DNA of 64,000 bases from Agrostemma githago (GCA_958450325.1 OY288256.1:10867057-10931056), one strand, 5' to 3'; shown: positions 22,546-35,729, numbered from the stretch's first letter. The notes: generated from the letters alone by a model not told the origin. Numbers and translations are program-made.

Positions 22546-24116
22546 TACATCTTAATAACAAATGTGCATTTCGCACCAAAAAAACAAATGTGCATTAAAA
22601 TACTTAAATTTAAATTATATTTAAAATTTTTTAAGTAAATACATTGTATAAAAAATAATCGTAACAAAAATTACACAAAACACAAACCAAATAACGAAGA
22701 TACAGGTACATGTGCCAAAAATATGAAATTGTGTACAATTATACTTGACGTAGTAACTGCTGGCAGTACAAATATACTATGGACCAAATACATAAAAACT
22801 ATCCGTATAAATACTTAAAATATAAACTCTAGTATTAATTATTAAAGTAATATTAGCATTAATGAAAGATCATTTAATAAGTGTAATTAATGATGGAATC
22901 TAAGTAATTAAATAAAAAAACAAGATTCTTCACATAAATCAAGTGGAAGGTTGTGATTGGTGGTGTATGAGACCCCTCATACACCAAGTGCATCTCTAAC
23001 CTTTTTGGGACAACGCATTATATTACGTACTTACAACCGTCTCACGATAACTTATCGTGAGACCTACTAATAAGAATATAAATAATTACGGAGTAATAAT
23101 AATAAAACTAACTCCCTTATATGTGAGAGGTCTACGATAAACTTATCGTGAGACCGTCTCATACAAGAAATTGTGATCATATTTTCCCAATTAGAGGATT
23201 ATACAACCAATTGGACATAGCTCTATGTACTACTGGTTTTAAATTTTGGAGCTTTATCATAAATGTTTAGAGTTTTGCTGTAAACTTTTTGAACTTTAGT
23301 GTAAAATTGTTGAGTTAAATACATAAATGTTTAAGCTCAAGAATTTAGGGTAAGATTATTGGTGAGTCTTGAGAGAGTCATGTCTCATGACTCTTGTGAA
23401 TCTTACCAATAATGTTGCAAAGTCTTGAGGAAAGTCGTCTTGATAAGATTATTGGTAGTCTTGAGATGAGTCTTGTCTCAAGACTCGTGTGGGTCTACTA
23501 ATAATGTACTAAAGTCTTAAGTTGAGTCTTGACTTTTGTGGGATCATGACTCATTTTGCATATTTCTCTAAGTATTATCCAATAAACGGTTCGTATTATA
23601 CATTTTTTTTATTGTTTTTAAAGTCTCACGTCTTTGTCTAATTGTTCTTTTTGTTGTTCGACCCCTAATAAAATTATTAAATACGAAGTACATATTTAAC
23701 TAATAAAACACATAATTATCCAATTTAACGAAGTAATTACCTAATTAAACATTGAATCAACTAATTTCACTTAATTAACTAATCAAATATTTATTTAACA
23801 AATAAAAATGCAACTTCACATAATTAACTAATTAACCGAGTTAACGTAATTAAACACTTATTTAACAAATAAAAATACAATTAAGTAATTATACGTAATT
23901 AGCTAATTAAACACAAAATTAACTATTTTAATGTAGTCGTTATTTTGAAAAGGACAAAAAAGGATGACCGTTCGACCACTAACGTTTATTTTTCTTTGCA
24001 AAATAACAATCACGAGTACATTTTGATTCTATGGGAATCGTAAGTCAATAACCTAAATCGATACACCTAAGAGTCTAAGACCATGTATAAAAAAATAATT
24101 ATTTTAATATCGTAAA
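22546..24116. other. AT-rich DNA with small inverted and tandem repeats
   Basis: At about 23035-23165 the segment ACCGTCTCACGATAA...TTATCGTGAGACCGTCTC contains inverted copies of the GAGACGGT motif. At 23351-23540 a block of about 92 bp starting TAAGATTATTGGT occurs twice in tandem and has internal AAGACTC/GAGTCTT palindromes, MITE-like. No gene. Confidence 0.5.
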
Positions 24117-24224
24117 TCAATATATATTAATAAAGCAGGAACTTTTCGAGCGATATGATTGGTCGGAGTTTTTTAATATTTTTTTAAGTTAAATAATATA
24201 AAAAATTGTATATGAAAAAAAATC

Positions 24225-26530
24225 CTACTCCACCTAAGACTCGATTTTTTATAATTCAAATAAATAATATACGAATTTGTATAGGAAAAAAATAATCCTA
24301 ACCCATTTAAGACTCTAAAAATTATCACTATATAAACCGACGATTATCACCTCATAAGTCAACAAAAATTGGACCGCGACAGCGTGAAACGCTTAGTCAA
24401 TTCTGATTGATAATTGTTTTAATATTTATTTATTTACCCTCGAAAAATATAGAATTAAAATTTTGATTTTTTAAATAATAATTATTATTAATTATTATAG
24501 TTTTAATATATTTTTTAATTTAAATAAAGAATACATAGAAATTTTTATGACCTTATGAAATTTTATACTATATCATAAATAAGACAAATCATTCGTTTTA
24601 GATATTAATGAAAAATCTTTTGAGTCTTATAAGAACTCTTAAGTCTTAAGACTATAAATTGAAGTAAATTATCTCACATCGAAAAATTATAATTAAAAGA
24701 TAATGAAATTCTATTATATAAATAAAAGGAATCATCCGTCAAGTAAAATTATCACACATCGAGAAATTATGATGGGGTGATGCAATTTTATATCATAAAT
24801 AAAAGAAATCAATCATCCTTAGATATCATTATATCAAACAAAAAAAATTATGAGAATAACAAAACGTACATAATCAGTGTACTTATTATTATACTTCGTA
24901 CAAGCTAAGATAATTAAAAAGTTTCTTAATTTTTTTTTAAAATGTAACTAATTATAGTAAATTTTTTTATCAACATCACTAACAAGCGCCCCATGTATCG
25001 GTATATTTGACTATAATTTATTACTAATAGCATGATTCAAGAGTTTTATTTTTTTTATGAAAGTGAGATAACGTAAGAGATTTTTATATTTGATAATTTA
25101 TAGAAATTCTCTCAAAGTGTTTGCACAATCTTATGTGTACTTAGTTAATCTAAGCAATATTTTAATCCCCTATTAGATTAATTATTTATACATTTATTGT
25201 GTAAGAAATAAATACGTCGTGTTATACTATCATGAAATTTAATTACTCATATCGCTATATATCCACTCTACGTACAATATGTTTTGAATTATCTATGTCA
25301 AATTGGGTCTTATTTGTCATTTTATTTATTAGTCATTACATTTATAATAATAATGATACTCCGTAGATAATATTGTTGAATGCAAAACTTATAGAGTAAC
25401 AAATAAATACTCCATAAATATAAATGAATATTGGTACGAATAAGTAGTTGAAGATGTACTTGTGTAGAAGGTACTTTAGTTAGTCTTTCTAACTATAATG
25501 TACGCCTATAATTTAATTTTGACGTTTACCACAAATAATATCTATCTAGAAACACGTTCACGTATGTGGATAATTTTTTAATATATTTTTTATGTTAATA
25601 AAAAATATAACAATTTGTATATGAAAAAAATTCTACTCCAACTCAGACTCGATTTTTTTGAAATTTAGATAAAAAAATATTTGAATTTGTATTGGAAAAA
25701 AACAATCCTACTCCATTTAAGATTAAAAAATTTTCACTATATAAACCGACAATTATCACCTCATAAGACAAAAAAAGTTGGACCACATAAGATTATAAAC
25801 TTAAGTAAAAAAAAATTCTCTCATCGAAAAATTATAATAATTCATTTATAGAAAAAAAAAAACAATCCTACTCCATTTAAGATTAAAAAAATTATCACTA
25901 TAACCGACGATTATCACCTCATAAGACAAAAAAAAAGTTGGACCTCATAAGATTATTAACTTATGTAAAAAAATTCTCTCATCAAAAAATTATAATAAGG
26001 CGATGAATTCTATACTACTTCATTATAATTAAGAGTTATAATTTGTTTTTAGATATTAACAAACAATCTTTTGAATCTTAAAAAACATTCATAAGATTAT
26101 AAAGTTAAGTAAAAATTATCCACATCGAAAAACTATGATGGTTAATGAAATTCTGTATTATAAATAAGAGCAATTTTTCATTCTTAGATATCGACTAGAA
26201 ATCTTTTGAGTCTTAAAGAAACAATCTTATGGATATAAACTTAAGTTAAATTGTCTCACATTGAAAAATTATAATATAATGTGATAGAATTTTATTATAT
26301 AAATAAGAATAATAATCATTCATTTTTAAATATTAACCAAAAATCGTTCGAGTCTTAGAAAATCTCTTTAGACTATAAAGTTAAATAAAATTATCTTACA
26401 TCGAAAAAATTATAATGAAGTCATAGATTTCTATTATATAAATAAGAGTAATAATTCGTTATTAAATATTAATAAAAAAACTTTTGAGTCATAAAATGAA
26501 TTTAAAAAGAATTTTAATAATTAATAATAA
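24225..26530. repeat. AT-rich 138-140-bp tandem repeat region
   Basis: The marker CATCGAAAAATTATAAT and variants recur near 25985, 26124, 26262 and 26400, a spacing of 138-139 bp, with older copies from 24680 on. A larger unit containing ACCGACGATTATCACCTCATAAG is present near 24335, 25750 and 25900. Similar sequence resumes after gypsy 2 at 51040-51230. No ORF. Confidence 0.65.
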
Positions 26531-26536
26531 AAATTA

Positions 26537-26572
<36 letters not shown>

Positions 26573-26583
26573 CCTAATACAGG

Positions 26584-27425
26584 TGTAGACACCCGCATTT
26601 TGACTGCCACGTGTCTATGGTAGTCTCCGAAAAACACCCGATGATGATCGGACGCAAACGCGACTTGGTATACTCGGACTTGGACTCGAAACCAATAATA
26701 TCCGACATGGACTTTTAGCGGAGTAAAAATCTCACAAAACAGACCTCAAATTCAGGCCCAGCGGGTCGTTCCGAGCAAAATAAGACTAATTTGGGTCAAA
26801 ACCGACACCAAAAATAAATCCCGTCTTTTGGCGACCGGGTCAAAACCCGGTCAAAGACGAAACCATCTAAGAAATCAGCCAAATACATTCCCGAGATTTG
26901 CACCAAATTCAAAATCCAAACAAATCAATCCAAATCAATGCAAATCAATAATTCACATGCTTAGCCCGAAAACGTTGTTTGCATATCATTTAGTCGTTTT
27001 ACTAGCGCGCGTACACGAACACGAATGATGTCTTAGTAGAGGCCGCCATTGTGCGGGCGGGGTTGGGTGTCCTTAGTGGGCTTCCCAACACGTACCCTCA
27101 CCCCTTACTCAGAACCTTTGGTTTCCGGATGTCCGAAACCCTTGGCGCACGAGAGTCATTCTATATACGAAAGCCGGTGTAAACGGTATCGATATTGCAA
27201 TGCAAAGGGACGAGCCCCATCAACTCTGAAATCGAAGTGGGCTTACTTTGTGTATAGCCCATGACGACATAGAGTGGGCTCGTATGGTTCCGAATAACCA
27301 CAAAATTCGGTGGCGACTCCATTTTGACTTAAATTTCGAACCCGAGAACAATCTTACCACGAGATTCATTCGCCTACCCAAACCCGCGCTTCGCCGCGTC
27401 GGGGTGGACCTACGTCATGTCCACA
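26584..27425 (+). repeat. 5' LTR of gypsy element 2
   Basis: Starts TGTAGACACCCGC and ends CATGTCCACA. ORFs at 26828-27514 fall in the LTR and recur in the 3' copy, so they are not genes. Confidence 0.95.
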
Positions 27426-27426
27426 A

Positions 27427-27445
27427 TTTGGCGACTCCGCTGGGG
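27427..27445 (+). other. Primer binding site
   Basis: TTTGGCGACTCCGCTGGGGA starts one base after the LTR. This sequence is typical of Tat/Ogre-type elements, which are reported to prime from tRNA-Arg. Confidence 0.7.
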
Positions 27446-29339
27446 ATACCTGATGTACCACATGTCATCGGGGTTCCTAGGGTGAGATTCGAAGAGAAAT
27501 CGTTCGTAGATTAATGTGCGCGCATTAGTTTAATGATTCATGCATAACCCAAATTTGCCCGGGGCAGTTACTTGTGACCGACGTCCCACTATACCACGGT
27601 GCATTCCTACATGGGTGCGGTAAAGACATCGATGGTGGAACTCGTCTCGGTTTCGCGGCATGTCCTAAGACCAACTCGGCTTAGGGAGTCCGTCCATCAC
27701 ACGAGAAAGTCATCGTTGTTGGTATAGACCCTATTTTGACCGACCGAGACTTAGCGTAATGCATACATAAGCGTCGTTATAATGCTTGTTTGACTACATG
27801 CTATGTGGTTTCCGTGTCATTTTTCAAAAACCGTCATTTCAAAATTGCATCTTTCCAAAAAAATACCAAATTTCGAAAAAAACCCGAAATAATGTCCGTT
27901 TCGGGACCCATCTTTCCAAAATACCAAATTTTGAAAAACCCGAAATACTGTCCGTTTCGGGACCCGTCTTTTCAAAATATCCAATTTCAAAAAACTCGGA
28001 ATGCTGCCGAAAATTAGACTTACGATTTGACTCAAAACAAGCTTTTTTTTTAGCCGGCATGCTATCCATTTCAATTCGAATTTCCGATCCACTATTCGTT
28101 TTTCGAATTTTCAAAATTCAATTTTCAAGTCTTCGTGATGCCATTCGCGATTTTCAAATCCTCGAGATTCCATTCTCGATTTTCAAATCTCCGAGATGCC
28201 GTTTTCGATTTTCAAATCTTCGGGATCTTATTTTCGATTTTCCAATTTTCGGAAATTTATTTTCGATATTCAAATTTTCAAAATTCCAAATATTCAACTT
28301 TTCAAAAAAATTGGTCCTGTCGGCATGCTGCCAATTTCAAAAGACGGGACCGTCTCCCAATTTTTCAAAACGCGAATTTTCTCGCAACCATTCTAACATT
28401 TCAAAATGCCCGGTCCTATTGGCCCACTACCAATTTCTGGACCGTCCTCTCAATTTTCAAAATTCAATCATCTTTTCAAAAACCTTCCTTATTTTAGGAC
28501 CTACCGTTATCCGTGTGTCGGGTCTTTTCATAATTTGTCGAAGGTCTATAGCGTCGAAACTCTGTCGATCCTACATCACGGGTTTCTTTCCCATCCTAGT
28601 CCGCCTTTTTCTAAAGGCACAACCGACCAACACGAGTCATACACTCGTAAATGGAAGGTTCATAAACACTCGAGTCCTAACTAGAAAGTCACACGCAATT
28701 TTCCCTCCGACAGGACGGTCCCCACGACCTTTCCTAAGGAAATTTTGCCCGTCTTTCAATCCGTTAGTCGAGTCATCCCAATTCAAAAATCCTTTAACTT
28801 AAGGGTCTACCCTAATCACAGGGTCATCCTTATTCAAGTCAAGTCAAGGGTCTCTAGCGTCGAAACTCCGCCGATCTTACATCGCAAGTTTCTTCCCTTA
28901 CCCGTCTGCCTTCATCAAGGCCGAGTCAACCTTTTACAAGGCATAGGCCTATAACAAAAGGTTCGTGATCCTTACATCTAAGGGTCACTCGTCCATCACT
29001 CGAGTTTTAGCAAAACCTACAATCTCACTCGGGGGGCTACCCTTTAGGAGAGCGATCAATCACGGTTGCTCTAAGGGTCATGTCTTACACGTACCCCACT
29101 TTTGAGTCACTTAGATGCCACACCATCTGAGTCCTATAAGAGTCCTTAGTCTCACCTGGGGGCTATTCTCCGATGGAGTGATTAATCACAGTCGCTTCGA
29201 GAATCGCACCTTACACTTTTTTAGGAGAGTCTAACCCGAGTCAAACCCGAGTTGTCTTTCCTCCCGCGCTATTTCCTATGCCTTGGCGTATTCAAGTTCC
29301 GAAGCAACATTTCTGATTACGTGGGTATTCTCGCAGAGT
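27446..29339 (+). repeat. Untranslated leader of gypsy 2 with short tandem repeats
   Basis: At 27880-28010 a unit of about 65 bp with CCGAAATACTGTCCGTTTCG recurs. At 28130-28260 a unit of about 32 bp built on CGATTTTCAAAT recurs. The 338-codon open frame here is a by-product of this Phe/Ser-rich low-complexity DNA. From about 28500 a diverged repeat contains two similar segments near 28545 and 28850 (GCGTCGAAACTC). Confidence 0.6.
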
Positions 29340-30221
29340 ATGGCATCCACAACCGGGAATAGGGACATGGAAAACACCATTAAGGAACTGAAGGCTTTCC
29401 TAGAAACAATGGTTAGTAGGCAGGCCATAACCGAAACTCATATAGGGTTCCTGAAAACCAACCAAGAGGCCATGAATGCTCGTTTAACTGTCAACGAACG
29501 GCAAGACCTCGATTCTGGATCGGTCAATACTGGGCCATTTGCCAAATTGATCAGCACGGTGCGTGAGCTCGAACAACAGTTCCATGCCTCCCGAGGGAAC
29601 AACATTTATATTGAAAACTCCCGAGACTATACACCCATCAGTGAGAAACTACCAACAGATCTCAACTTAGAGGGGTTACCCATATTCGAAGGGACGGAGG
29701 ATCCATTACTACACCTCCGAGCCTTCAAAGCATTTATGGCGATCAAGGGGGTCAAAGCCGGCATGTTCATCAATTTGTTCGGCGCATCCCTCGGGAAATA
29801 TCCAAAAGCCTGGTTCTATAGGCTTAATGCAAAAAGATTTCCCACTTGGGAAGATGTGGCTACCGAGTTCGCTAAAAACTATTCTGATAATGCTGAACTT
29901 CAGACTACCATGCGGACTTTAGAAGTCATGGCCCAAGATCCAACAGAGGGTTTCACCAAATACCTTCAACGTTGGCGGGCTGAGAGTGTTAAGCTGGTAG
30001 ACAAGCCCAGCGAGAAGACACTAGTGGATGCATTCATCAACAACCTCCTACCCTCCTACCGCGTCCATCTTAGGTATGCTGGCATCTCAAACTTTGTTGT
30101 GCTTACCGAAATGGGCACTAGGATTGAAGACGATCTTCGACATAACGAAGATTTGGGTGAAGCTTCTACCAAAGGCTATACGGGACATCCACTTGAGTCC
30201 TTAGAAGCCGAAGACTACTGA
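29340..30221 (+). CDS. Gag protein of gypsy 2
   Basis: 293 residues from the ATG that starts MASTTGNRD. Residues 1-100 are helical and coiled-coil-like. Residues about 105-260 carry the retrotransposon Gag core (FEGTEDPLLHLRAFKAFM, then KAWFYRLN.KRFPTWEDVATEF, and FTKYLQRWRAESVKL). No zinc knuckle is visible before the stop, and no protease or RT follows. Gag of this kind forms virus-like particles in the cytoplasm and, in gag-only families, is thought to package element RNA for reverse transcription by a partner's enzymes. The frame is intact. Confidence 0.85.
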   Translation: MASTTGNRDMENTIKELKAFLETMVSRQAITETHIGFLKTNQEAMNARLTVNERQDLDSGSVNTGPFAKLISTVRELEQQFHASRGNNIYIENSRDYTPISEKLPTDLNLEGLPIFEGTEDPLLHLRAFKAFMAIKGVKAGMFINLFGASLGKYPKAWFYRLNAKRFPTWEDVATEFAKNYSDNAELQTTMRTLEVMAQDPTEGFTKYLQRWRAESVKLVDKPSEKTLVDAFINNLLPSYRVHLRYAGISNFVVLTEMGTRIEDDLRHNEDLGEASTKGYTGHPLESLEAEDY

Positions 30222-31736
30222 CAACCTCATCCAAGAGTCCAGATTTGATTTGAGTCCGAGTTTGAGTCCGAGTCTAGGATGTTCTATCTCTTTCAATTTC
30301 AAAGTCAGAGTCATAGTCAACTGTATTCTGTCCTCTTTTTCAATCCAATAAAATCAGCTTTCAATATTCTATCTCCACTATATGCTTTCCCTATGTGTTT
30401 CCGAGAACATGATGAACACCATCATCATACACTGTGAGCACACGCACGTGACTACACCATCATCATACACTGTGAGCACACGCACGTGACTATTATAGGC
30501 ACATCTATAATGACTGCAGGAACTGAGGCCCGTGTTTTCCCTTACCTGTTCCATGTCTGGCATAGACAGCCACATAACTACCCTTAGCAGGAGCGGTATC
30601 GAATCCTATGACAAATCTAGGTAGTCTCCTAGTTTGGGTTCAAGACGGGAGGCAAGCCCATTTCCCACAATAAACACCCCTCCAATAAAACTGACCAATC
30701 CCTATCTTAGGCGTTAGTCTGACTTGATGCCAAAAATACCCAACTCGGGACGATGCTCCCACTAAGCCTGCTCGGAATTATGATGACAATACCGAGATCC
30801 AAACCACCATGCTTACCCTAGAGTACTCCACCGCGAGTTGCACTCACACAAACACCAACTAGGCTCACACCTTACAAGGGTTTAGCTCCACAAGCCAAAT
30901 CCAACCGATGGGCCCACCCCCATATCCACCCACAACACCATAGGAGGGCAGCCGTAAAAAAAAAAAAAAAAAGAAAAGAAAAAAAAAAAAAAACTGGACA
31001 AAAAAAAAATCAAAAGTCCAAGAAAAAAAGCAAAAGGCCCAAAACAAAAGAGCTGGCCATCAAAAGAACTCTCAGCATCCCCCGACCAGATACGGTCAAT
31101 CCCACGACCAGGGCTAAGAGGTCAACCCAAAAAAAAAACAAAAAAATCAAATACCCATGACCGTGGTCAATGGTCAACACAAGTGAAAGCTCCTTGACCG
31201 GGGTACGGTCAATTCAAAATTATCGATGCCCATACCATCAAATAGGGGAGAGACCTAAGCTAACACCACATTTAGCCTCCCCATATTACAACCCTCAAGA
31301 CCTTCCCGAGGCCTAGGCTAAGAGACAGCCCAAAATTTTGAGGATTCAAGCTCCATAGGATACACCCTAACCATTAGGGCCAGACATGGAAATCAGATCC
31401 CACATTATCAAACTTATCCTGATCGAAGTTCGAGTCACTTTTACTCGACTTCCCCCTTTCCTACCACATTGCAATACCTTACCCTCGAAGCCTTAGCTCC
31501 ACATAATCGAGCTCCAGATTTCGAATCATCAAAGCCATTTACGACCTAGCCCCACATTTCCAAAAACATCCAAACCAGTTACCAACCCCAAACACGGGAA
31601 CTCAACCTGCGGTCGGCACAGAACATGCCCAAATAGTTCACACCACCTCTGGGGGGCTACCCCGGAGAACGTTCACAGTCACGGGATCAACATCCTAACT
31701 GTTCTAGCCCTTTGATCAAGACATCGTTGGGAATTC
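30222..31736 (+). other. Non-coding internal region of gypsy 2
   Basis: No ORF of interest. It includes a direct duplication of about 48 bp near 30420-30495 (CACCATCATCATACACTGTG twice) and an A-rich tract at 30957-31045. Gag-like remnants such as ATGATGACAATACCGAGATC near 30780 suggest a decayed partial gag duplication. Confidence 0.5.
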
Positions 31737-31759
31737 ACCCACTACTAAAAACAGCGGAA

Positions 31760-32830
31760 ATAGCGTCGGATAAGTTGCGTCGGATTATAAATCCGACGCA
31801 AATGACGTAACTGTGTCGATTTGCGTCGGCTAATCCGATGCAATAACATTGCGTGGGACTAACCGACGCTATCCGACTCCATGATACAGGCGCCAATAAT
31901 TTTGGTTTGGCGCCATTATGTCAAAGGTTTTGCGTGGGATTAGCCGACGCAACTAGACGCAAAAACAAAATTTGCGTCGGCTAATCCGATGCAGCCTGCG
32001 TCAAAATAAAAAAATTTAGTCAACAGAATTAATAGCTTTGCATCGGATTAGCCGACGCAAACTATAATATTGCGTTCGATTGCGTCGGCTAATCCGATGC
32101 AGGGTGCGTCAAAATAAAAAAAAAATAGTCAACAGAATTAATAGCGTTGCATCGGATTAGCCGACGCAAACTTGAAAATTGCGTCTGATTGCGTCGGCTA
32201 ATCCGATGCACAGTGCGTCAAAATTAAAAAAAATTGGTCAACAGAATTAATAGCGTTGCATCGGATTAGCCGACGCAAAGTTGAATATTGCGTCTGCTTG
32301 CGTCGGCTAATCCGATGCACAGTGCGTCAAAATAAAGAAATTGGTCAACAGAAGTAATAGCGTTGCATCGGATTAGCCGACGCAATGTTGAATAGTGCGT
32401 CTGATTGCATCTGCTAATCCCACGCAACCTTTTAAAAAAAAAAAAAATACGGTCTGCATCGGATTAGCCGACGCAAACTTGAAATCTTCGTCGGTTTGCG
32501 TCGGCTAATCCGATGCACAGTGCGTCAAAATTAAAAAAATTTGGTCAACAGAATTAATAGCGTTGCATCGGATTAGCCGACGCAAAGTTGAATATTGCGT
32601 CTGCTTGCGTCGGCTAATCCGATGCAAAGTGCGTCAAAATAAAAAAATTTGGTGAACAAAAGTAATAGCGTTGCATCGGATTAGCCGACGCAATGTTGAA
32701 TAGTGCGTCTGATTGCATCGGCTAATCCCACGCAACCTTTTAAAAAAAAAAAAAAATACGGTCTGCATCGGATTAGCCGACGCAAACTTGAAATCTTCGT
32801 CGGTTTGCGTCGGCTAATCCGACGCACATA
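31760..32830. repeat. Left subterminal repeat array of CACTA
   Basis: The motif GCATCGGATTAGCCGACGC alternates with its inverse GCGTCGGCTAATCCGATGC. Copies of the first begin at 32040, 32149, 32258, 32365, 32456, 32565, 32673 and 32765. The spacing pattern 109-107-91 bp then repeats as 109-108-92, so a 308-bp higher-order unit is duplicated. Such motifs are the usual binding sites of the CACTA accessory transposase. Confidence 0.92.
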
Positions 32831-32849
32831 TGTTTTAATATAAAAAAAA

Positions 32850-33225
32850 ATTAACGCGAGAACGTAACAGAAACCCTAACCCGAACCCCCATCTCCCTCT
32901 CTAAATCGAAGGCGAAACCCGACGAAACTCCGGCGACCCCCAACGCACACCTCCGGCGACACGCGCACCTCCGGCGACCCCATCCTACCCAGATCCGGCG
33001 ACGACCCCCATCTCCCTCTCTAATTAGACCCCCAAATCGATACCTTAAACCGACGACCCCCATTATACACTGCCGGCGACGACCAAAAACCGGCGACCCT
33101 CACGCGCGACGACCAAAACCCGGCGACCCAGAACCCTAAACCCCAACGAATTCCCCTGCCGGCGAACCTCCGGCGCACCTCCGGCGAAGTCGAAAACCCA
33201 AACCCGACCCCCAATCTTCAGGTAT
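32850..33225 (+). other. Likely untranslated first exon of CACTA transcript
   Basis: GC-rich segment with repeated CTCCGGCGACC motifs between the subterminal array and AT-rich DNA. It ends with AATCTTCAG/GTATTATAAT, where GTATTA could be a donor. No long plus-strand ORF. The minus-strand frames are shadows of the repeats. Confidence 0.35.
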
Positions 33226-33825
33226 TATAATTAGGGTTTGATTAATTGGTATTTCATTGTTAATTGATTTGATTAATTGATAATTAGGGTTTGATTAATT
33301 GGTTTGATTAAGTTCATTGTTAGGTAATTAGATTGATTGGTAGTTAATTAGAGTAATTAGTTTAATTATGTTTATATTAACATGTTAATTAGATTAATTA
33401 GTTAATTTGGTGATTATGTTAATTAGTAGTTAATTAGGTTAATTAGTTAATTTGGTGATTATGTTAGTACCTAAATTAGGTTAAGTAGATTAATTACCTG
33501 ATTATGTTAGTATATTAATTAGTATATTCATTAGGGTTAGTATGTTAATTAGTATATTCATTAGGTTAATTATTATGAGAATTATGTTAATTAGTACATT
33601 CATTAGGTTAATTATTATGAGAATTAAGTTAATTATTATGTGAATTAGATTTAATTTCGTTTTATTGTTAGACGGTAATTGTAGTATGCGAATTAGGTTA
33701 GTTAGTATGTTAATTAGGTATTAGTGATTATTGTATTAGGTTAGAAATTGTGTTATTAGATTAGTAGTAGTAGGATGTAGTAGTATAATAATGAATTAGA
33801 TTTGTTGAGGTAGATGGGTACTAGT
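33226..33825. repeat. AT-rich TTAATTAG-type degenerate repeats
   Basis: Repeated TTAATTAGGTTAATTAG motifs with no ORF, probably intronic within the CACTA transcription unit. Confidence 0.5.
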
Positions 33826-35095
33826 ATTAGTAGTAGATTAATTAGTAGTTTTAGTAGTAGTACATTACTAGTGCTAGTAGTAATACTAATCTACTACTAG
33901 TAGTAATATTAATCTATTACTAATATTCCATTAAAATACTTCATTACTACTAATGCTACTACTAATATTACTAATCTACTACTAATATTACTAATACTAA
34001 TAACATAATACTAATACTATGTACTACTAATACTACTACTACTAATCTAATACAACAAATCTACTAACACTACTACTACTAATCTAGCTAATACTTTAGT
34101 AATTTACTACTAATTCTCTACTACTACTACTAATAATTTTTTACTATTACCACTAATACTAATTTTCTACTACTACTACTACTAATTTCATACTTCTACT
34201 TTTATTACTATACTACTAGTACTAGTACTACTATACTTCTAGTACTACTAATTTACTACTTCTACTTTTATTACTACTACTACTACTACTAATTTACTAC
34301 TACTTTTGCTACTACTACTACTACTATACTACTAGTACTACTATACTACTATTACTAATTTACTACTTCTACTTTTACTCTTACTAAACTACTACTAATA
34401 CTACTAATTTACTACTACTAATTTACTACTTCTACTTTTATTACTACTACTACTACTATACTACTACTACTAATTTACTACTTCTACTTTTACTACTACT
34501 ACTACTAATTTACTACTACTACTAATTTACTACTTCTACTTTTACTATTACTAAACTACTACTACTACTACTACTACTAATTTACTACTACTACTACTAA
34601 TTTACTACTTCTACTTTTATTACTACTACTACTAAACTACTAATTTACTTCTACTTTTACTACTACTACTACTACTACTACTATACTACTAGTACTACTA
34701 TACTACTATACTACTACTACTACTAATTTACTACTTTTACTACTACTACTATACTACTAGTACTACTATACTACTACTACTAATTTACTACTACTTTTAG
34801 TACTACTACTAAACTACTACTACTACTAATTTACTACTACTTTTACTACTACTACTACTACTACTATACTACTAGTACTACTATAGTACTACTACTAATT
34901 TACTACTTCTACTTTTACTATTACTAAACTACTATTACTAAACTACTACTACTACTACTAATTTACTACTACTAAGTTATTACTTCTACTTTTGTTACTA
35001 CTACTACTACTATACTACTACTACTAATTTAGTACTTCTACTTTCACTACTACTACTACTACTACTACTAAACTACTAAACTACTACTACGTAAA
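33826..35095. repeat. 1.27-kb (ACT)n-type compound microsatellite
   Basis: Long degenerate trinucleotide tract dominated by TAC/ACT units with interspersed TTTACTACTTCTACTTTTA segments that themselves repeat in a longer period. It lies inside the CACTA 5' region. Confidence 0.93.
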
Positions 35096-35338
35096 CAATA
35101 CTAAAAAAAGGGAAATGCGTTTTGTTACTTAAATTTCAGCAGTTAGTGGTTGTAATCATAGTAAGTATTAATGTTTTGGATTACTGTGTTGAGATTTGAT
35201 TACTGTTGTTATTTGTTTTCGTTGTGTGCTGCGCATGAGCATTGTTTGAAATCTACCCAGACCTACCTAGTGCCCGTTCAAGAGTTACTCATTAGGAGTA
35301 GACAGTCCCCGTTTTGGGACTGTTCTTGTGCCTTTCAT

Positions 35339-35529
35339 GTCACTTAGGTGGTAAACATGAAATTGTGTTGTGTTGGTAAGAGCAAAATTCGGTGACAATT
35401 CCCTCAATGTTCTTCGATTGCATATGTGGAGTTTTCATATATTCCACATTGTGCTTTTGGAGAACTGAGGCGAATTGCTGCCGAATTTTGCTCTTATCGA
35501 CATCACACAATTTCGTGTTTATCAGTGAC
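35339..35529 (+). other. Long inverted repeat upstream of TNP2
   Basis: Arms of about 50 bp (35339-35392 and 35481-35529). The inner 16 bp TAAGAGCAAAATTCGG/CCGAATTTTGCTCTTA is perfect and the outer part is imperfect (GAAATTGTGT/ACACAATTTC). The loop is about 88 nt. It would fold as a hairpin in a leader transcript. Confidence 0.75.
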
Positions 35530-35729
35530 ATGGAACGCACAAGAATGGGTTTAGGTTGGAGTGATAAGGTCCCCGGTGATGAATTGTTTTTAAAGTGATG
35601 GTTGTGAGAGTTCCAACTTATGGTGAAATTCGCAAACTATTCTTCAAATTCCATGTTGTTGACTTCTTTCCCCACGCCATTTAGTTCATGTCTACATACC
35701 CTAATCATTCATAGTTCAATCCATATAGA

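Noticed and set aside
26828..27514. Short ORFs at 26828-27514 and 50647-51031
   Set aside because: Located in the LTRs of gypsy 2 and repeated there.
27786..28802. 338-codon plus-strand ORF considered as an Ogre-type ORF1
   Set aside because: Low-complexity Phe/Ser/Ile peptide produced by short tandem repeats in the leader. No domain, and two other frames in the region are also open.
30865..31047. Phe-rich ORF across the A-rich tract
   Set aside because: Homopolymer artefact.
31760..32830. Possible CRISPR-like array from regular repeats
   Set aside because: Repeats alternate in orientation, spacers are themselves repeats, and the location is the CACTA subterminal region.
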